This document shows positions 31,963 through 42,711 of a stretch of DNA of 64,000 nucleotides, one piece after another; within the stretch, counting starts at the first letter, position 1, and each line of letters starts with the position of its first letter. The translations under genes were made by a program, and so were the position numbers. The notes below the pieces were generated by a model, which worked only from the letters and a program-made list of their open reading frames with translations, had not been told where the DNA came from and ran no database searches. Origin of the DNA: Quercus robur (Eukaryota > Streptophyta > Magnoliopsida > Fagales > Fagaceae); NCBI RefSeq assembly GCF_932294415.1, contig NC_065545.1, positions 42,322,327 through 42,386,326 on the forward strand, read 5' to 3'.

Positions 31963-33848
31963 GTCTCTTAGTTTGGAACTGTCGTGGGCTTGGGAACCCA
32001 CGTACAGTGAGAGAGCTTGGAGATTACATTCGGGCAAAAGATCCTGCTGTTGTGTTTTTAGCCGAGACATGGACAGACGATGCAAGGCTAGATGAAGTGT
32101 TACGAAATTTTAGTTTTAGAAATAAATGGTCAGTTCCTAGTGGCCAAAGAGGTGGTGGTTTGGTTTTGTTGTGGAAGGAAGATATTCAAGTCTCAGTGGA
32201 AGATTCATCAAAGTATTGTATTGATGCAATTGTTGAGAAAAACACTCCTCAAGAATGGCGGTTCACGGGTTTCTATGGCGAACCAGTGACACATAGAAGG
32301 CATGAGGCATGGACAAAGCTACGAACCCTAAATAATAAGCCGCACATTCCTTGGTTGTGTGCAGGGGACTTCAATGAAATTACAAGACAGGAAGAAAAGA
32401 GAGGAGGTGTATGTCGTGAAAATAGTCAAATGCAAGCTTTCCGGGATGTTATCGATGAGTGCAGTTTTATGGATTTGGGTTTCATAGGCCCAAATTTCAC
32501 TTGGGCAAAGCACTTCAATGATGGACATTCGATTTGGGAGAGACTAGACCGTGGATTAGCAACCAATCCGTGGTTCTTGCGGTTTCCAGGCACAAAAGTT
32601 CATCATTTACCCTGTCTTTCCTCGAATCACTGCCCATTTTTTATCAACCCTTCAGGAATTGAAATTCCATCCTATAAAAAACCTTTTAGGTTTGAGGAGA
32701 TGTGGCTAGCTGATAGTAGGTGTGGGGAGGTGGTTGAAGCAGCATGGAGGTCATGTGTATCATTAGATCCTAATAAGGAAATCCTTGGAAAAATAGAAAA
32801 ATGTGGCAAAGACTTGTCATGGTGGAATTACAATGTATTTGGGAATGTGAGGAGGGAGCTAAAAAAGAAGAGGGATATGCTAGTTGAAGAGGAAGCAGTG
32901 GCTTTGAGAACTGGAAGCAATGTACGGATCAAAGAGTTGCAAAGAGAGATAAATGAGTTGTTGGATCGAGAAACAAGGATGTGGAATCAACGCTCTCGAA
33001 TTCTTTGGCTAAAAAATGGAGATGGAAATACTAAATTTTTCCATAGTCGAGCCTCTCACCGGTATAGGAAAAATGTGATATTGGGGTTGAATGATAGCCA
33101 TGGAGTTTGGAAGGAAGGACCGAATGAAGTAGCTGGTATCCTCATTCACTACTACAGTGACTTGTTCACTACCTCAAATCCGCCCACTCAACATGAAGCT
33201 CTAAGCCACATTCCTCAAGTGATCACTGATGATATGAATAGTGAATTGACTAGTACATTTGAGGAATGGGAAGTACTCCAAGCATTGAAACAAATGGCAC
33301 CTATGAAGGCACCAGGACCTGATGGAATGCCCCCCTTGTTTTTCCAGCATTTTTGGCCTATGATAGAAGGTGATGTTACTCACTCGGTACTATCCTGGTT
33401 AAACTCAGGTACTATCCCACATGCACTGAATCATACTTTTATTACTCTAATCCCAAAAAAGAAAAACCCAAGCTTAGTGTCAGATTATCGCCCTATTAGT
33501 TTATGCAATGTGCTTTACAAAATTTTTGCAAAAGTCCTTACCAATAGATTAAAAAAATTCCTCAATTCAGTTATAAATGAAAACCAATCTGCTTTTGCCA
33601 AAGGCCGCCTCATATCAGATAATATCCTTATTGCCTTCGAAACTTTACATTGCATGAAAAATCATAATTCAAGTGCATCGGGTTTTATGGCTTTGAAGCT
33701 TGACATGAGTAAAGCCTATGATAGGGTTGAGTGGGTGTTCTTAGAAAATGTGATGAGGAAAATGGGATTTTCAGAAAGGTGGATTGGGCTTATTATGGTG
33801 TGTGTGCGATCAGTCACCTCCTTTGCACTGAGGGCCTTCATGGCCTGA
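31959..33848 (+). pseudogene. LINE ORF2, part 1: endonuclease and N-terminal reverse transcriptase
   Basis: 629 codons from ATG 31959. Residues 1-about 230 are an endonuclease/exonuclease/phosphatase domain: MSLLVWNCRGLGNP, FLAETWTD (catalytic Glu) and WLCAGDFNE are in place. The usual SDH motif reads SNH (LSSNHCPF), replacing an acidic residue expected in the active site. The reverse transcriptase starts near residue 430: MKAPGPDGMPPLFFQ, FITLIPKKKNPSLVSDYRPI, NQSAFAKGRLISDN and LKLDMSKAYDRVEW (motif A). Just after CVRSVTS the frame is lost. Comparison with the family shows a deletion of roughly 30 codons around 33815 that removes the RQGDPLSPYLF motif (motif B) and shifts frame. The last nine codons (FALRAFMA) are out of the native frame. 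The element cannot encode a working enzyme. Confidence 0.88.
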
Positions 33849-35488
33849 TAAATAAAGCAGCAAATAATGGTGACATCCACGGATTCAGTTTGTTCAAAAG
33901 AGGACCCAAACTAACCCACTTATTTTTTGCAGATGATAGCCTTCTCTTTTGTAGGGCCAATTCCGAAGAATGCAGTAAAGTTTTGGAGTTGCTATCAACA
34001 TATGAAGAAGTCTCTGGCCAAAAATTAAACAGGGAGAAAACAGCTTTATTCTTCAGCAAAGCAGTTACAGAAGCAAGCCGTCAAATCATCAAAGGCATTC
34101 TGGGAGTTCGTGAAATCCATCACTATGAAAAATATTTGGGGCTGCCATCTTTGACTGGAAGGGGAAAAAAAGCAAGCTTTAATTATATCAAGGAGAGAGT
34201 GTGGAGGAAGCTGCAAGGATGGGAAGGAAAACTCCTTTCCCAAGCCGGAAGGGAGGTGCTTATTAAGGCGGTCATCCAAGCCATACCTACATATGCAATG
34301 GGTTGCTTCAAATTACCTTTGGGGTTGTGCAATGAAATTGAGGTGATGGTTAGGAAGTTTTGGTGGGGACAACGAGGGGAGAAGAGAAAGGTTCATTGGC
34401 TAAAATGGGATGAGATGAAAAAAGCCAAAAAGGAAGGGGGTATGGGCTTTCGTGATTTAGCCCTACACAATGACTCCCTCTTGGCCAAACAAGCTTGGAG
34501 GTTATTGGAGGATAAAACTTCCCTATTCTACAAGGTTTTCAAACCTCGTTTCTTTCCAAATTGTACAATCATGGAGGCGCCAGAATCTAGCCGAGGTTCT
34601 TATGCTTGGAAAAGCATACTCCAAGGGAGAGATGTGATCAAAAGGGGTGCATGTTGGAGAATAGGCGATGGGCAGAAAGTGAAGGTGTGGCATCATGTTT
34701 GGCTACCATCTAAACCACCGGCGAGAATTTTATCACCCGTTCTTGAAGGTTGGGAGGAAGCCACAGTCGACAAACTCATCAAGGAAGATTCAAGGATTTG
34801 GGATGATGATGTGATTGATGGCCTTTTTGCTCCGAGGGAAGCTGCCATCATTAAATCAATCCCGCTCTCAAGATTCCCCACTGAAGATAAGCTGTTTTGG
34901 CCATGGACTCAAACAGGGAAGTATAACTGCAAATCTGGTTACAGATTTTTAAAGCATGAAGATGATGTTTCAGGGGCAACAGAAGCACTGGCAGAGGACA
35001 GAATTTTCTGGCGCAGCATTTGGGATTTGCGAGTCCCAAACAAGATTAAAAATTTTCTGTGGAGAGCAAGCCGTGAGGCAGTCCCAACAAAAGCAAATTT
35101 GCAGCGACGACACATTCTGGAGAATGGCAGGTGCGAGCATTGTATGATGGAGGATGAAACCACGTTACATGCATTGTGGTCTTGCAGTAAGAACAGGTCT
35201 GCCTGGACATCATCAGAGTGGAACGGCTGCAACAACATAAGCCCAGTCAACTTTAAGGAGCTATTATCATGGATACTTCAAAAGAGTGGCAATCTGGAGC
35301 TCTTTGCAATGGTGACGTGGAGCTTATGGAATCAACGGAATCAGATTCGCCTCAACAAGCCTTGCTGCCCATCGGACCTGATTGAAGCCCAGGCGAAGGA
35401 AAAACTGGAGGAATTCATGGCTACAATCCCAGCTAAACCAGCGCCCTTACCTCGACAGAGAGTGAAGTGGAAACCACCTGATGCCTGA
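33815..35488 (+). pseudogene. LINE ORF2, part 2: C-terminal reverse transcriptase and zf-RVT
   Basis: After the deletion the native frame resumes as LLCTEGLHGLINKAA and continues to 35488. THLFFADDSLLFC contains the catalytic FADD box (motif C), followed by the thumb (YEEVSGQKLNREKTALFFSK, YLGLPSLTGR) and a zf-RVT region near the end (FWRSIWDLRVPNKIKNFLWR ... CEHCMMEDETTLHALWSC). The frame stops with TGA after KWKPPDA, where relatives read straight on into RNase H, so this is a nonsense mutation. An artificial GTG start at 33731 in the same frame lies upstream of the junction and is not a real start. Confidence 0.87.
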
Positions 35489-35960
35489 AGCTTCAAAATA
35501 AATTTCGACGGCGCAATTTTCAAGCAGGAAAATAGGAGTGGGATTGGGGTGGTTATTCGTGATCACACAGGGGCTGTTATGGCCTCTCTTGCTCAAACCG
35601 TTGCACCTGCTATGCAGCCTATTGAGATTGAAGCAGTAGCTGTTGCTCGGGCACTGGAGTTTGGTGAGGAAATAGGAATAACAGAGGCTGTCCTTGAAGG
35701 TGATTCAGAGCAGCTTATAAACTCATTCAAAGGTGGACACTCAATTGCTTCAGTGGAGCCTTTACTTCATGATGCCACGGTTTTTTTCTAGTCATTATGC
35801 AAAATTGCTATACTCTCATTGTAGAAGAGATGGCAATAGATTAGCACATAGTCTAGCAAGATATTCTATTAATGTCTCAAGCTATGTAGTTTGGATGGAG
35901 GGAGTTCCCGATCCATTATTCAATATTGTTCAACAAGATGTAGCCAATTTGGCAAGATAA
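35489..35960 (+). pseudogene. LINE ORF2, part 3: RNase H domain
   Basis: Same frame as the preceding part after one stop codon: FKINFDGAIFKQENRSGIGV, then IEIEAVAVARALEF and VLEGDSEQLINSF carry the Asp, Glu and Asp positions of the plant LINE RNase H_3 domain. At a T-run near 35785-35790 a one-base change shifts frame. The C-terminus (RRDGNRLAHSLARYS ... DPLFNIVQQDVANLAR) follows in another frame and ends at 35960, about 30 bases before the poly-A tail. Confidence 0.85.
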
Positions 35961-36014
35961 TTTTTTTCAATAAAATATCAGTTTGTTTTTCTCAAAAAAA
36001 AAAGTTTAACAAAA

Positions 36015-37069
36015 TACAAATACTATAAAATACTATAATCTAAAGGAGGGATATCTATCATGTATATATGACTTTTTTTGGTCCAGATTAAAATATGTTT
36101 ATGGTGTCTGAATTATATAATTCAATTTCGTCTATAAATTTTCGATTATTTTAATTTATTTCTTAAACTTTTTTAAAAAGTCTCAATGTTTATCTGAACA
36201 TAATACAAACACTAATTGCTTTTGTGGGTGTCTTTATTATGCTTACATGGCATATTAAGCAATATACTAGTCACACCAAATCAACACACACACACATATA
36301 CACAAGCTCAGGAATCCTTCGAGCAACTTAAGTTCTCCATTTTCTTTTTATTTTCTTCTGCATTTTTATGATTTTTAATATCTCTATTTTCCTTTATGAT
36401 TTGGAATTAGGGTTTGTTTGATTGTGTAGAAATAGGATTTCGATGGAAAGATGCACACACATGCCTCACAAAGACAAGAACACTTGCCTCATAAAATCTG
36501 AATTTGTGCATTTTCTATGATTTGATTCTAATATTTGGTGCATTCCTTTCATTGAGGAAGTTTTCCTTTTCCTTCATTCTTTTTTTTTTTTTTCCTCACT
36601 CTCTCTTTGTTTGGAATAATGGCCTCAGGAAAATGTATAATGTGAAATTAGGGTCCTTTCAAAAAAAGGTTGAATATGCATGACCCATCAAAGAGTTAAA
36701 TAATTAGTTTTTGGAAAGTAGAAATATCGTTTTTGTCTCTATATTTCGAAGATACTTTTAATTTGGTCCTCATGTTTTCTTGGAGGTCAAATTGGTCCTT
36801 TTTTTTTTGGTGAACTTTCTATTAATCATTGTTGTTATCTCGCCTATGAAAAATGCCCATATGACAAATGTTGTGCACTATTGGCATACCCGTAGCTAAT
36901 AAAATTAGAATAAATATAGGAACACAATATTTTCAAAATAAAGTTTAGATGACAAGTTGTTTGTAATAGGTAAAAAAATTATATCAGTGGTAGGTTTCAT
37001 GCATATGGCTCTACTGAATGTTTGTGAATGTGTGTTTAACATGTTGATATGAATCTTTGTGAGTGTGTT

Positions 37070-37100
<31 letters not shown>

Positions 37101-38232
37101 GTTATTTTTAATACACATATCTAGATGTTGCTTTTTTGGGTTGTTTGTGGTTTTTACAAGGAAGGTGTGTTGTGTTTGGTTACCAAGAAAGTGGAAGAAA
37201 ATAAAATATATAAAATAAATTGGAGATTGAAAATTAGAATTGATTTGTTTTGAATGTATTGTGTGTTTAGTTGACAAAAAAAGTGAAAGGAAAATTTCAA
37301 GCTAAGCTTTTTATATTAAAAAAAATGAAGAATTATTCTTTTTTTTATTTTTTTTAGCTGACGTGGAATTGCAAATGTTAAATAAAATTTTTATTATTAT
37401 TTTATTAGTCACGTACTCACGTGTTTACTAAAAATGCACATCATTTGCTGCGTAGTTTTTTTCTGTAAATGAGATGACAATAAAGACTAAATTAACATAA
37501 AGTTGAAAGAAATAATTAAGGACTAACTTAATTGCTAAGAAAACACTTAGATCAAATAGAAAGTACCCCAAAATATGGTATTATTATGCCAAAACACTAT
37601 CTCTTGTAAAGTTTTGGGTTCTCTTTTTCTTTCTTTATTATTATTATTATTTTTTGTTAAAAAAAAAATTCATATCTTTTGGGAATTGTCTTTTATGATT
37701 TGTGCTTGTAATATGATGCTTCCTTTAAGGTTTAATATTTAATAATTACCTTATACATTCAAATATGCATTATCCCTTTCACAACATATGAATTTTACAA
37801 TTGAGTGAATCTATCATGTTAGAATGTTAGAAGAATGGTGCATATATCAGATCCACCATATTTGCCTTGTATAGCAGAAAATTCTGGGTTTTTTTTTTTT
37901 TAATTAAGTATTGACATTTGGGTGGGCGGATAAGACAAGGGTTACAAAAAAATTATGGGCTTGCAATCATACCAACTTTGTATTCTTTCATTGCTCACAA
38001 GTCACAACAACCCACTTCGACAACTGAATTTTGATTCAATTGCACCATTGTTAAGACCTTGAATATTTGTGCCAACTAGCATCGAGGACTCCGGTTGCAA
38101 GAGACTTTCTCTAATTTTAGAGTTTAGTTGATTAGTTCACTCTAGATCTTATTTTTTACAAGAAGAAAATATCTTGATTAAAAGATTTATATGGACAAAC
38201 CTAAGTTGGTATGAACCCTCGTAGTGGTACTA
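36015..38232. other. Intergenic AT-rich region
   Basis: No supported gene. Holds simple repeats (ACACAC near 36285), T-runs and a G22 run at 37080-37101. A short Lys/Pro-rich frame at 37011-37277 exists only because of homopolymers. Confidence 0.5.
37080..37101 (+). repeat. G22 homopolymer following a T-run
   Basis: Uninterrupted run of 22 G directly after a T-run. Confidence 0.9.
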
Positions 38233-38604
38233 ATGTATGAAACCTTGGACTTTCCCTCCCTCCCCGTATCTTTCAAATTCAAGATTGCAAAGAAGCTTAA
38301 GAAAATTAAGGATCTATCAGATCTTGTCTCGGGGTGGAAGAAAGATGTTTTAGGAGAAATTCATAAAATCAAACAATGATTTAGAAGAATAAAAGCACAA
38401 CCAAGACATCATAATCAAATGTATGAAACCTTGGACTTCCCCTCCCTCCCGGGATCTTTCAAATTCAAGATTGCAAAGAAGCTTAAGAAAATTAAGGATC
38501 TATCAGATCTTGTCTCGGAGTGGAAGAAAGATGTTTTAGAAGAAATTCATAAAATCAAACAATGATTTAGAAGAATAAAAGCACAACCAAGACATCATAA
38601 TCAA
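38233..38604 (+). repeat. 186-bp tandem duplication, possibly of a LINE fragment
   Basis: Units 38233-38418 and 38419-38604 are nearly identical. Each encodes MYETLDFPSLPGSFKFKIA and a Lys-rich helix (KKLKKIKDLSDLVSEWKKDV), loosely like the linker between endonuclease and RT domains of plant LINEs. The duplication is certain; the LINE origin is weak. Confidence 0.8.
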
Positions 38605-38748
38605 AAGTAAAAGAAAGATTCTTGGTGACATCAAAATATTAATGACGTTGATATGTGGTATCATCGAGTGCCATTGGACCTTAGATACAAAGTTTTGGAT
38701 CCTAGTTTTACATGCTGAAACTAAAAATTCCAAAATCTCGGAACTTAG

Positions 38749-38939
38749 GTTCTGTTTGGATACCGTTTACTGCTGAAAACTGAAAACACTGTAACAAAAT
38801 AATTTTTAAATATGTGAATAGTGCCATGGGGCCCAATTTTAAAGTTGTTTTTGTTGGAAAAAAATACTTGCGGGTCCCGTGAACAGTGCACGGGACCCAC
38901 TAAAAAACGCACGGACGCAAACATTGTATCCAAACTCAC
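38749..38939. mobile_element. MITE of about 191 bp
   Basis: Ends GTTCTGTTTGGATAC and GTATCCAAACTCAC (inverse complements with small differences), flanked by ACTTAG at 38743-38748 and 38940-38945. Internal 'gtgaacagtgcacgggaccc' is a short palindrome-bearing segment. The superfamily is not certain. Confidence 0.65.
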
Positions 38940-39091
38940 ACTTAGTTTATCATGATGGAAGCAAATTTTTCTTCAGAGTTGAATCTTGTTTTTCAGACTT
39001 CAGTGGAGTCACAACAGCACTTTTGGGATTGTTGGGCGGTGGATTTGATAAGGGAGGTGGTGGATTTGCTAAGGGAGGTTGATGGCTGTTA

Positions 39092-39092
<1 letters not shown>

Positions 39093-39121
<29 letters not shown>
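39093..39121 (+). repeat. G29 homopolymer
   Basis: Longest homopolymer G run in the window. It follows a gga/ggt-rich stretch (gggaggtggtggatttg). Confidence 0.9.
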
Positions 39122-39122
<1 letters not shown>

Positions 39123-41276
39123 TAGACTAGAGGGAAAATAAATGACATGGCTTGATTGTAACCTTTAGATTTTTTATCTGTCAGGTTTCTTCTATCTAAA
39201 TAAAAACGGGAGATAACAGAAGCATTTTGAATGGGAGGGGAGCTTGTCCCTTTATAAAAAGCTAAAAGTTAGATTATTTGAAATGAAGATGAGATAAAAA
39301 GTAATGCGACCGTACACTTTGATAAAAACTTATCCCTATTCAACTTTGTTTGCTACTTTTTTAATGCTTTGGGAAGGGCCTAGTTAGTGGATGAATCACT
39401 TAATCCTTGTTACTTAAACCAGATTCTCTTTTTCCCCCAGTTTTATGCATTAGCATAGAAATCAACTAATTCCATTAACTGAGTTTTAGCTTTCAATGAA
39501 GTGGGAAAAATCTATAAATTCTAACTGTAATATTCTCTCAAACCAGCAAGAGCTGAGGGAGAAATTTGAGAAAAAACAAATATTACTCGATGCTGTGAGA
39601 ATGGATCAAATCCACACTGACCAAATAATGATATGTATTCAACTATATTTTCAGAAACAAGGTAAACAGAAAAGATAGTAAGCAAAACTGTGTTTTCTTG
39701 CCGAACAATTTTGAGAACTATTCTAACCATCGAAGTGACAAAATTTGCCAACCTTGCCTTAGCATTCGTTTGAAGGAACTTATTGTTTTCATTGGTTTAT
39801 TAGACTCAAAAACAAAATAAGTTGGGTAAAAACTTAACCTTTTTTTTCCCTAAAATAAAGTTTATAGAAAATATGCATCAATATGTAGTTCAGATTTTTT
39901 TTAAAAAAAAAAATAGAAGAGAGAAAAGATCCAGATATTTGTTTCTGATGTCCTTTAGTTTAGGATACTCCAACCTCAAACACCGATAAAACTTGAAGCA
40001 GTTCCTTGAATGCCTTCAACGTCATGTTATCAAACTTTATTCTCAAATAATAATAATGCAAGAACTCGATTCAAAGTAAGAAAGCACGAATACCCTTCAA
40101 TTCACTACCATTACACGATATATAGATTCTTCTCGTGTAATGCCTCCGGTGCTATTTCAAGTACCTAAATTCTCGGTGATACAAACTCGTCTTCAAGAAA
40201 TACATACATATATACACACATGCATATTAGTTGGGCTTCAAGTCTGATATAACTTTTTGTAAAGTTCATCATTAGGTTTTTTTAGGGAAAATTACATTTT
40301 ACCCTTCTAAACTATACTCCAAATTACACTTTGCACCTTCAACTTTTTGAATGCACGTTTTGCACCCTAAACTATGATCATTGTTACACTTTGCATCCCA
40401 ACATCAAGCTTGCTGTTAAGGTTTGCTATTAAGTTTGACAGAAATTTAAAGTTTAGGATGCAAAGTGTAATCGAAAGTATAGTTTAAAGTGAAAAAGTGT
40501 ATTTTCTCATTTGTTTTTAAGGGATTGAGAAGAGGGGGTAATTGAGTCTTTTTACGCGGTATCATGGTTTTCCATCCAAGTTAACAACAAACTTAATGTC
40601 CGGATGCAAAATGTAACAAAGGTTATAGTGTAAAACATGTAGTCGAAAAGTTTAGAATGAAAAGTGTAATTTAAAATGGTAAAATGTAATTTCACATTTT
40701 CTAGTCTTTTTAGTCAGCAGCTACAATAACAAGAAATGAGCATTTAAACTCCAAAAAGCATGCAATTCCACTAAACTACTAGACTTTTCATAACATACAT
40801 CATTAGATAGAGTTAAATGTTTTCTACACCATCCATGCCAAACTCCACGTTAATTGAAAGTCATTTACTACCTAATCCAAAAACTTACATTTTTAGTGAA
40901 TATAAAAGAATATTATATTTTTATTAATAAAAAAAAAAGAAGAAAATTATGCTTTTGAAAAATAATGCTCTTGACATCTTGCATGCATGATGAACACATG
41001 CAAGAAGAGAAAGTACAACTACATTAAAACTTGTTGCTTATATTAAATGTAATCGAAAACCACATAGAGACATATAATCATAAAGAAACAGAAAAGAGAA
41101 AAAAATGGTCAAAATAACACCTCAAACATTCGGTTTGACATTCTTAGAAAGAAAAGTCAAGATAATAAATGCAATCATGACCAACTAATTGGAGAGTCCT
41201 ACGTTCACCACTTCCATACTAGAAACACAAACCAGTAATGGAGTGGCATTTCCTTTGGTATTTACAAAGTAGCAAA
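39122..41276. other. Intergenic region 3' of the BPA1-like gene
   Basis: No supported gene apart from the MITE-like element at 40285-40695. The last few hundred bases should contain the 3' UTR and polyadenylation region of the minus-strand gene. Confidence 0.45.
40285..40695. mobile_element. MULE-like MITE of the 'gggaaaattacatttta' type
   Basis: The left end GGGAAAATTACATTTTACC is mirrored by GGTAAAATGTAATTTCAC at the right. Inner sequence contains several reshuffled copies of 'caaagtgtaa' and its complement. No TSD could be assigned. Confidence 0.55.
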
Positions 41277-42673
41277 TCAAAGGATCAAACCTTGAGCAGG
41301 TGCTGGCTTGGAAGGTTGCTGCTCAGTTGGTGCAGATGCTTTGGGGGACTCAGAAAGATGAACATAAGCATAGTCATCTACAACTTTTCTCTTCTGCTCC
41401 TCTTCAGCCACTACCACTTTCTCTTTTGTTTTCTGCCCAACTTCCTCAGCTGCCTTTGCAACCTTGTTAAAAGCACCAGTCACCCATGATGCCCCAGTTA
41501 ATACATACCGGTTCTTCATTATGGCAGATCCAGCACTACTGACTTTTTGCTCTGCAACTGCAAATGCTGATTTTGTTTTCTCTGAAACCTGAAATTTCTG
41601 ATCCACTTCTCTGACCTTACCACCAACCACAGTAGCTCCAACAGTTATTTTCTCACTGAACCCAATCTTTTGGTCAATAGAAGCGACTTTTGCTGTGGCT
41701 GTTGAAGATAACTGGTGCTTATCGTCAAAAGTCTTTGCTTTGTTCACTGCATCTTTGCCTAAGATAAAGCCCTTAGCAAGCATGCCACTAACCACATCCT
41801 CTGCCTTTCTAAAAGCAGAGTCAGCACCACCTGGAGTTTTATTTTCTGTCGCCTACAGAGATTTGGGCACCAATCAGGTCAGTTCCATTCTGGTTTATGC
41901 AGTAAAATAGTAAAATAGTGGTTTTGTGCAAGAAACTTACAGGGGGTACTAAAGCAGCAGGTGGCAGCTTGTAATCTGGATCCAGAGTTATGTTGACAGA
42001 CAGATCAACTATTGTTGCTCCCTGAGATTACATTCAGTTTTAAGTGAAACTTTTTCACATGAATAGAAGAGTAGGGAACCTTGTATAATATGAAATGTAT
42101 CCAACATAATCATTAGTTGACCAATTTAATGTAGCCAAAAAACAGTAGTACAGCTGGGTAAAACCAAAACCACAGTCAATGAATTACAAAGAGATTGTTG
42201 AGTTCTTTTTCCCACTATATATTATTCAAAGCGTGATCAGAGATATCTCTATCTATTATATAATCATAAAAGCTCATTCTATTTACGATACTCAAAAGCT
42301 TAAACAAAGAGATTTGGCAATAGATCACAAAGTTAACAACCAAAACTAATATACCCTCTTCAGAATCTTCTTGCCTATATGTTGCACCTGAAACTTGTAT
42401 GACATCATGGCACAATCTAGTTCTTATAGAAGCCATCAGTAAAACAACCAAAAAAAATATAAGGGAAATTGCAGCATTACACTCCACAAGAATCTAGCAG
42501 CTCTTCACCTCCAAGTCCCGCCAATTTAGGATTTCAAAAGCAAATGATGGGGCAAAATTAAAAACAATTTTTAACTTTAAACCTTCAATTCACTCCTCCA
42601 CTTTTGAAATCATGAGAAATTTGGGAATTTTTGGTAATGGAGGCATCACAAATGAGTTTAACGTGATAAATGT

Positions 42674-42711
<38 letters not shown>

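Larger units (their letters stand above)
30413..36002 (+). mobile_element. L1-type LINE with a twin-priming 5' inversion
   Basis: The 5590-bp insertion is bounded by a perfect 12-bp TSD, AGTTTAACAAAA (30401-30412 and 36003-36014), with a poly-A tail ending at 36002. The body (30835-36002) runs on the plus strand: ORF1 C-terminal half, ORF2 (endonuclease, reverse transcriptase, zf-RVT, RNase H) and tail. The first 422 bp (30413-30834) carry the ORF1 N-terminus on the minus strand, so the 5' end was inverted on integration. Stops, a deletion and a frameshift disable it. It still gives a clear view of the domain order of the family. Confidence 0.93.
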
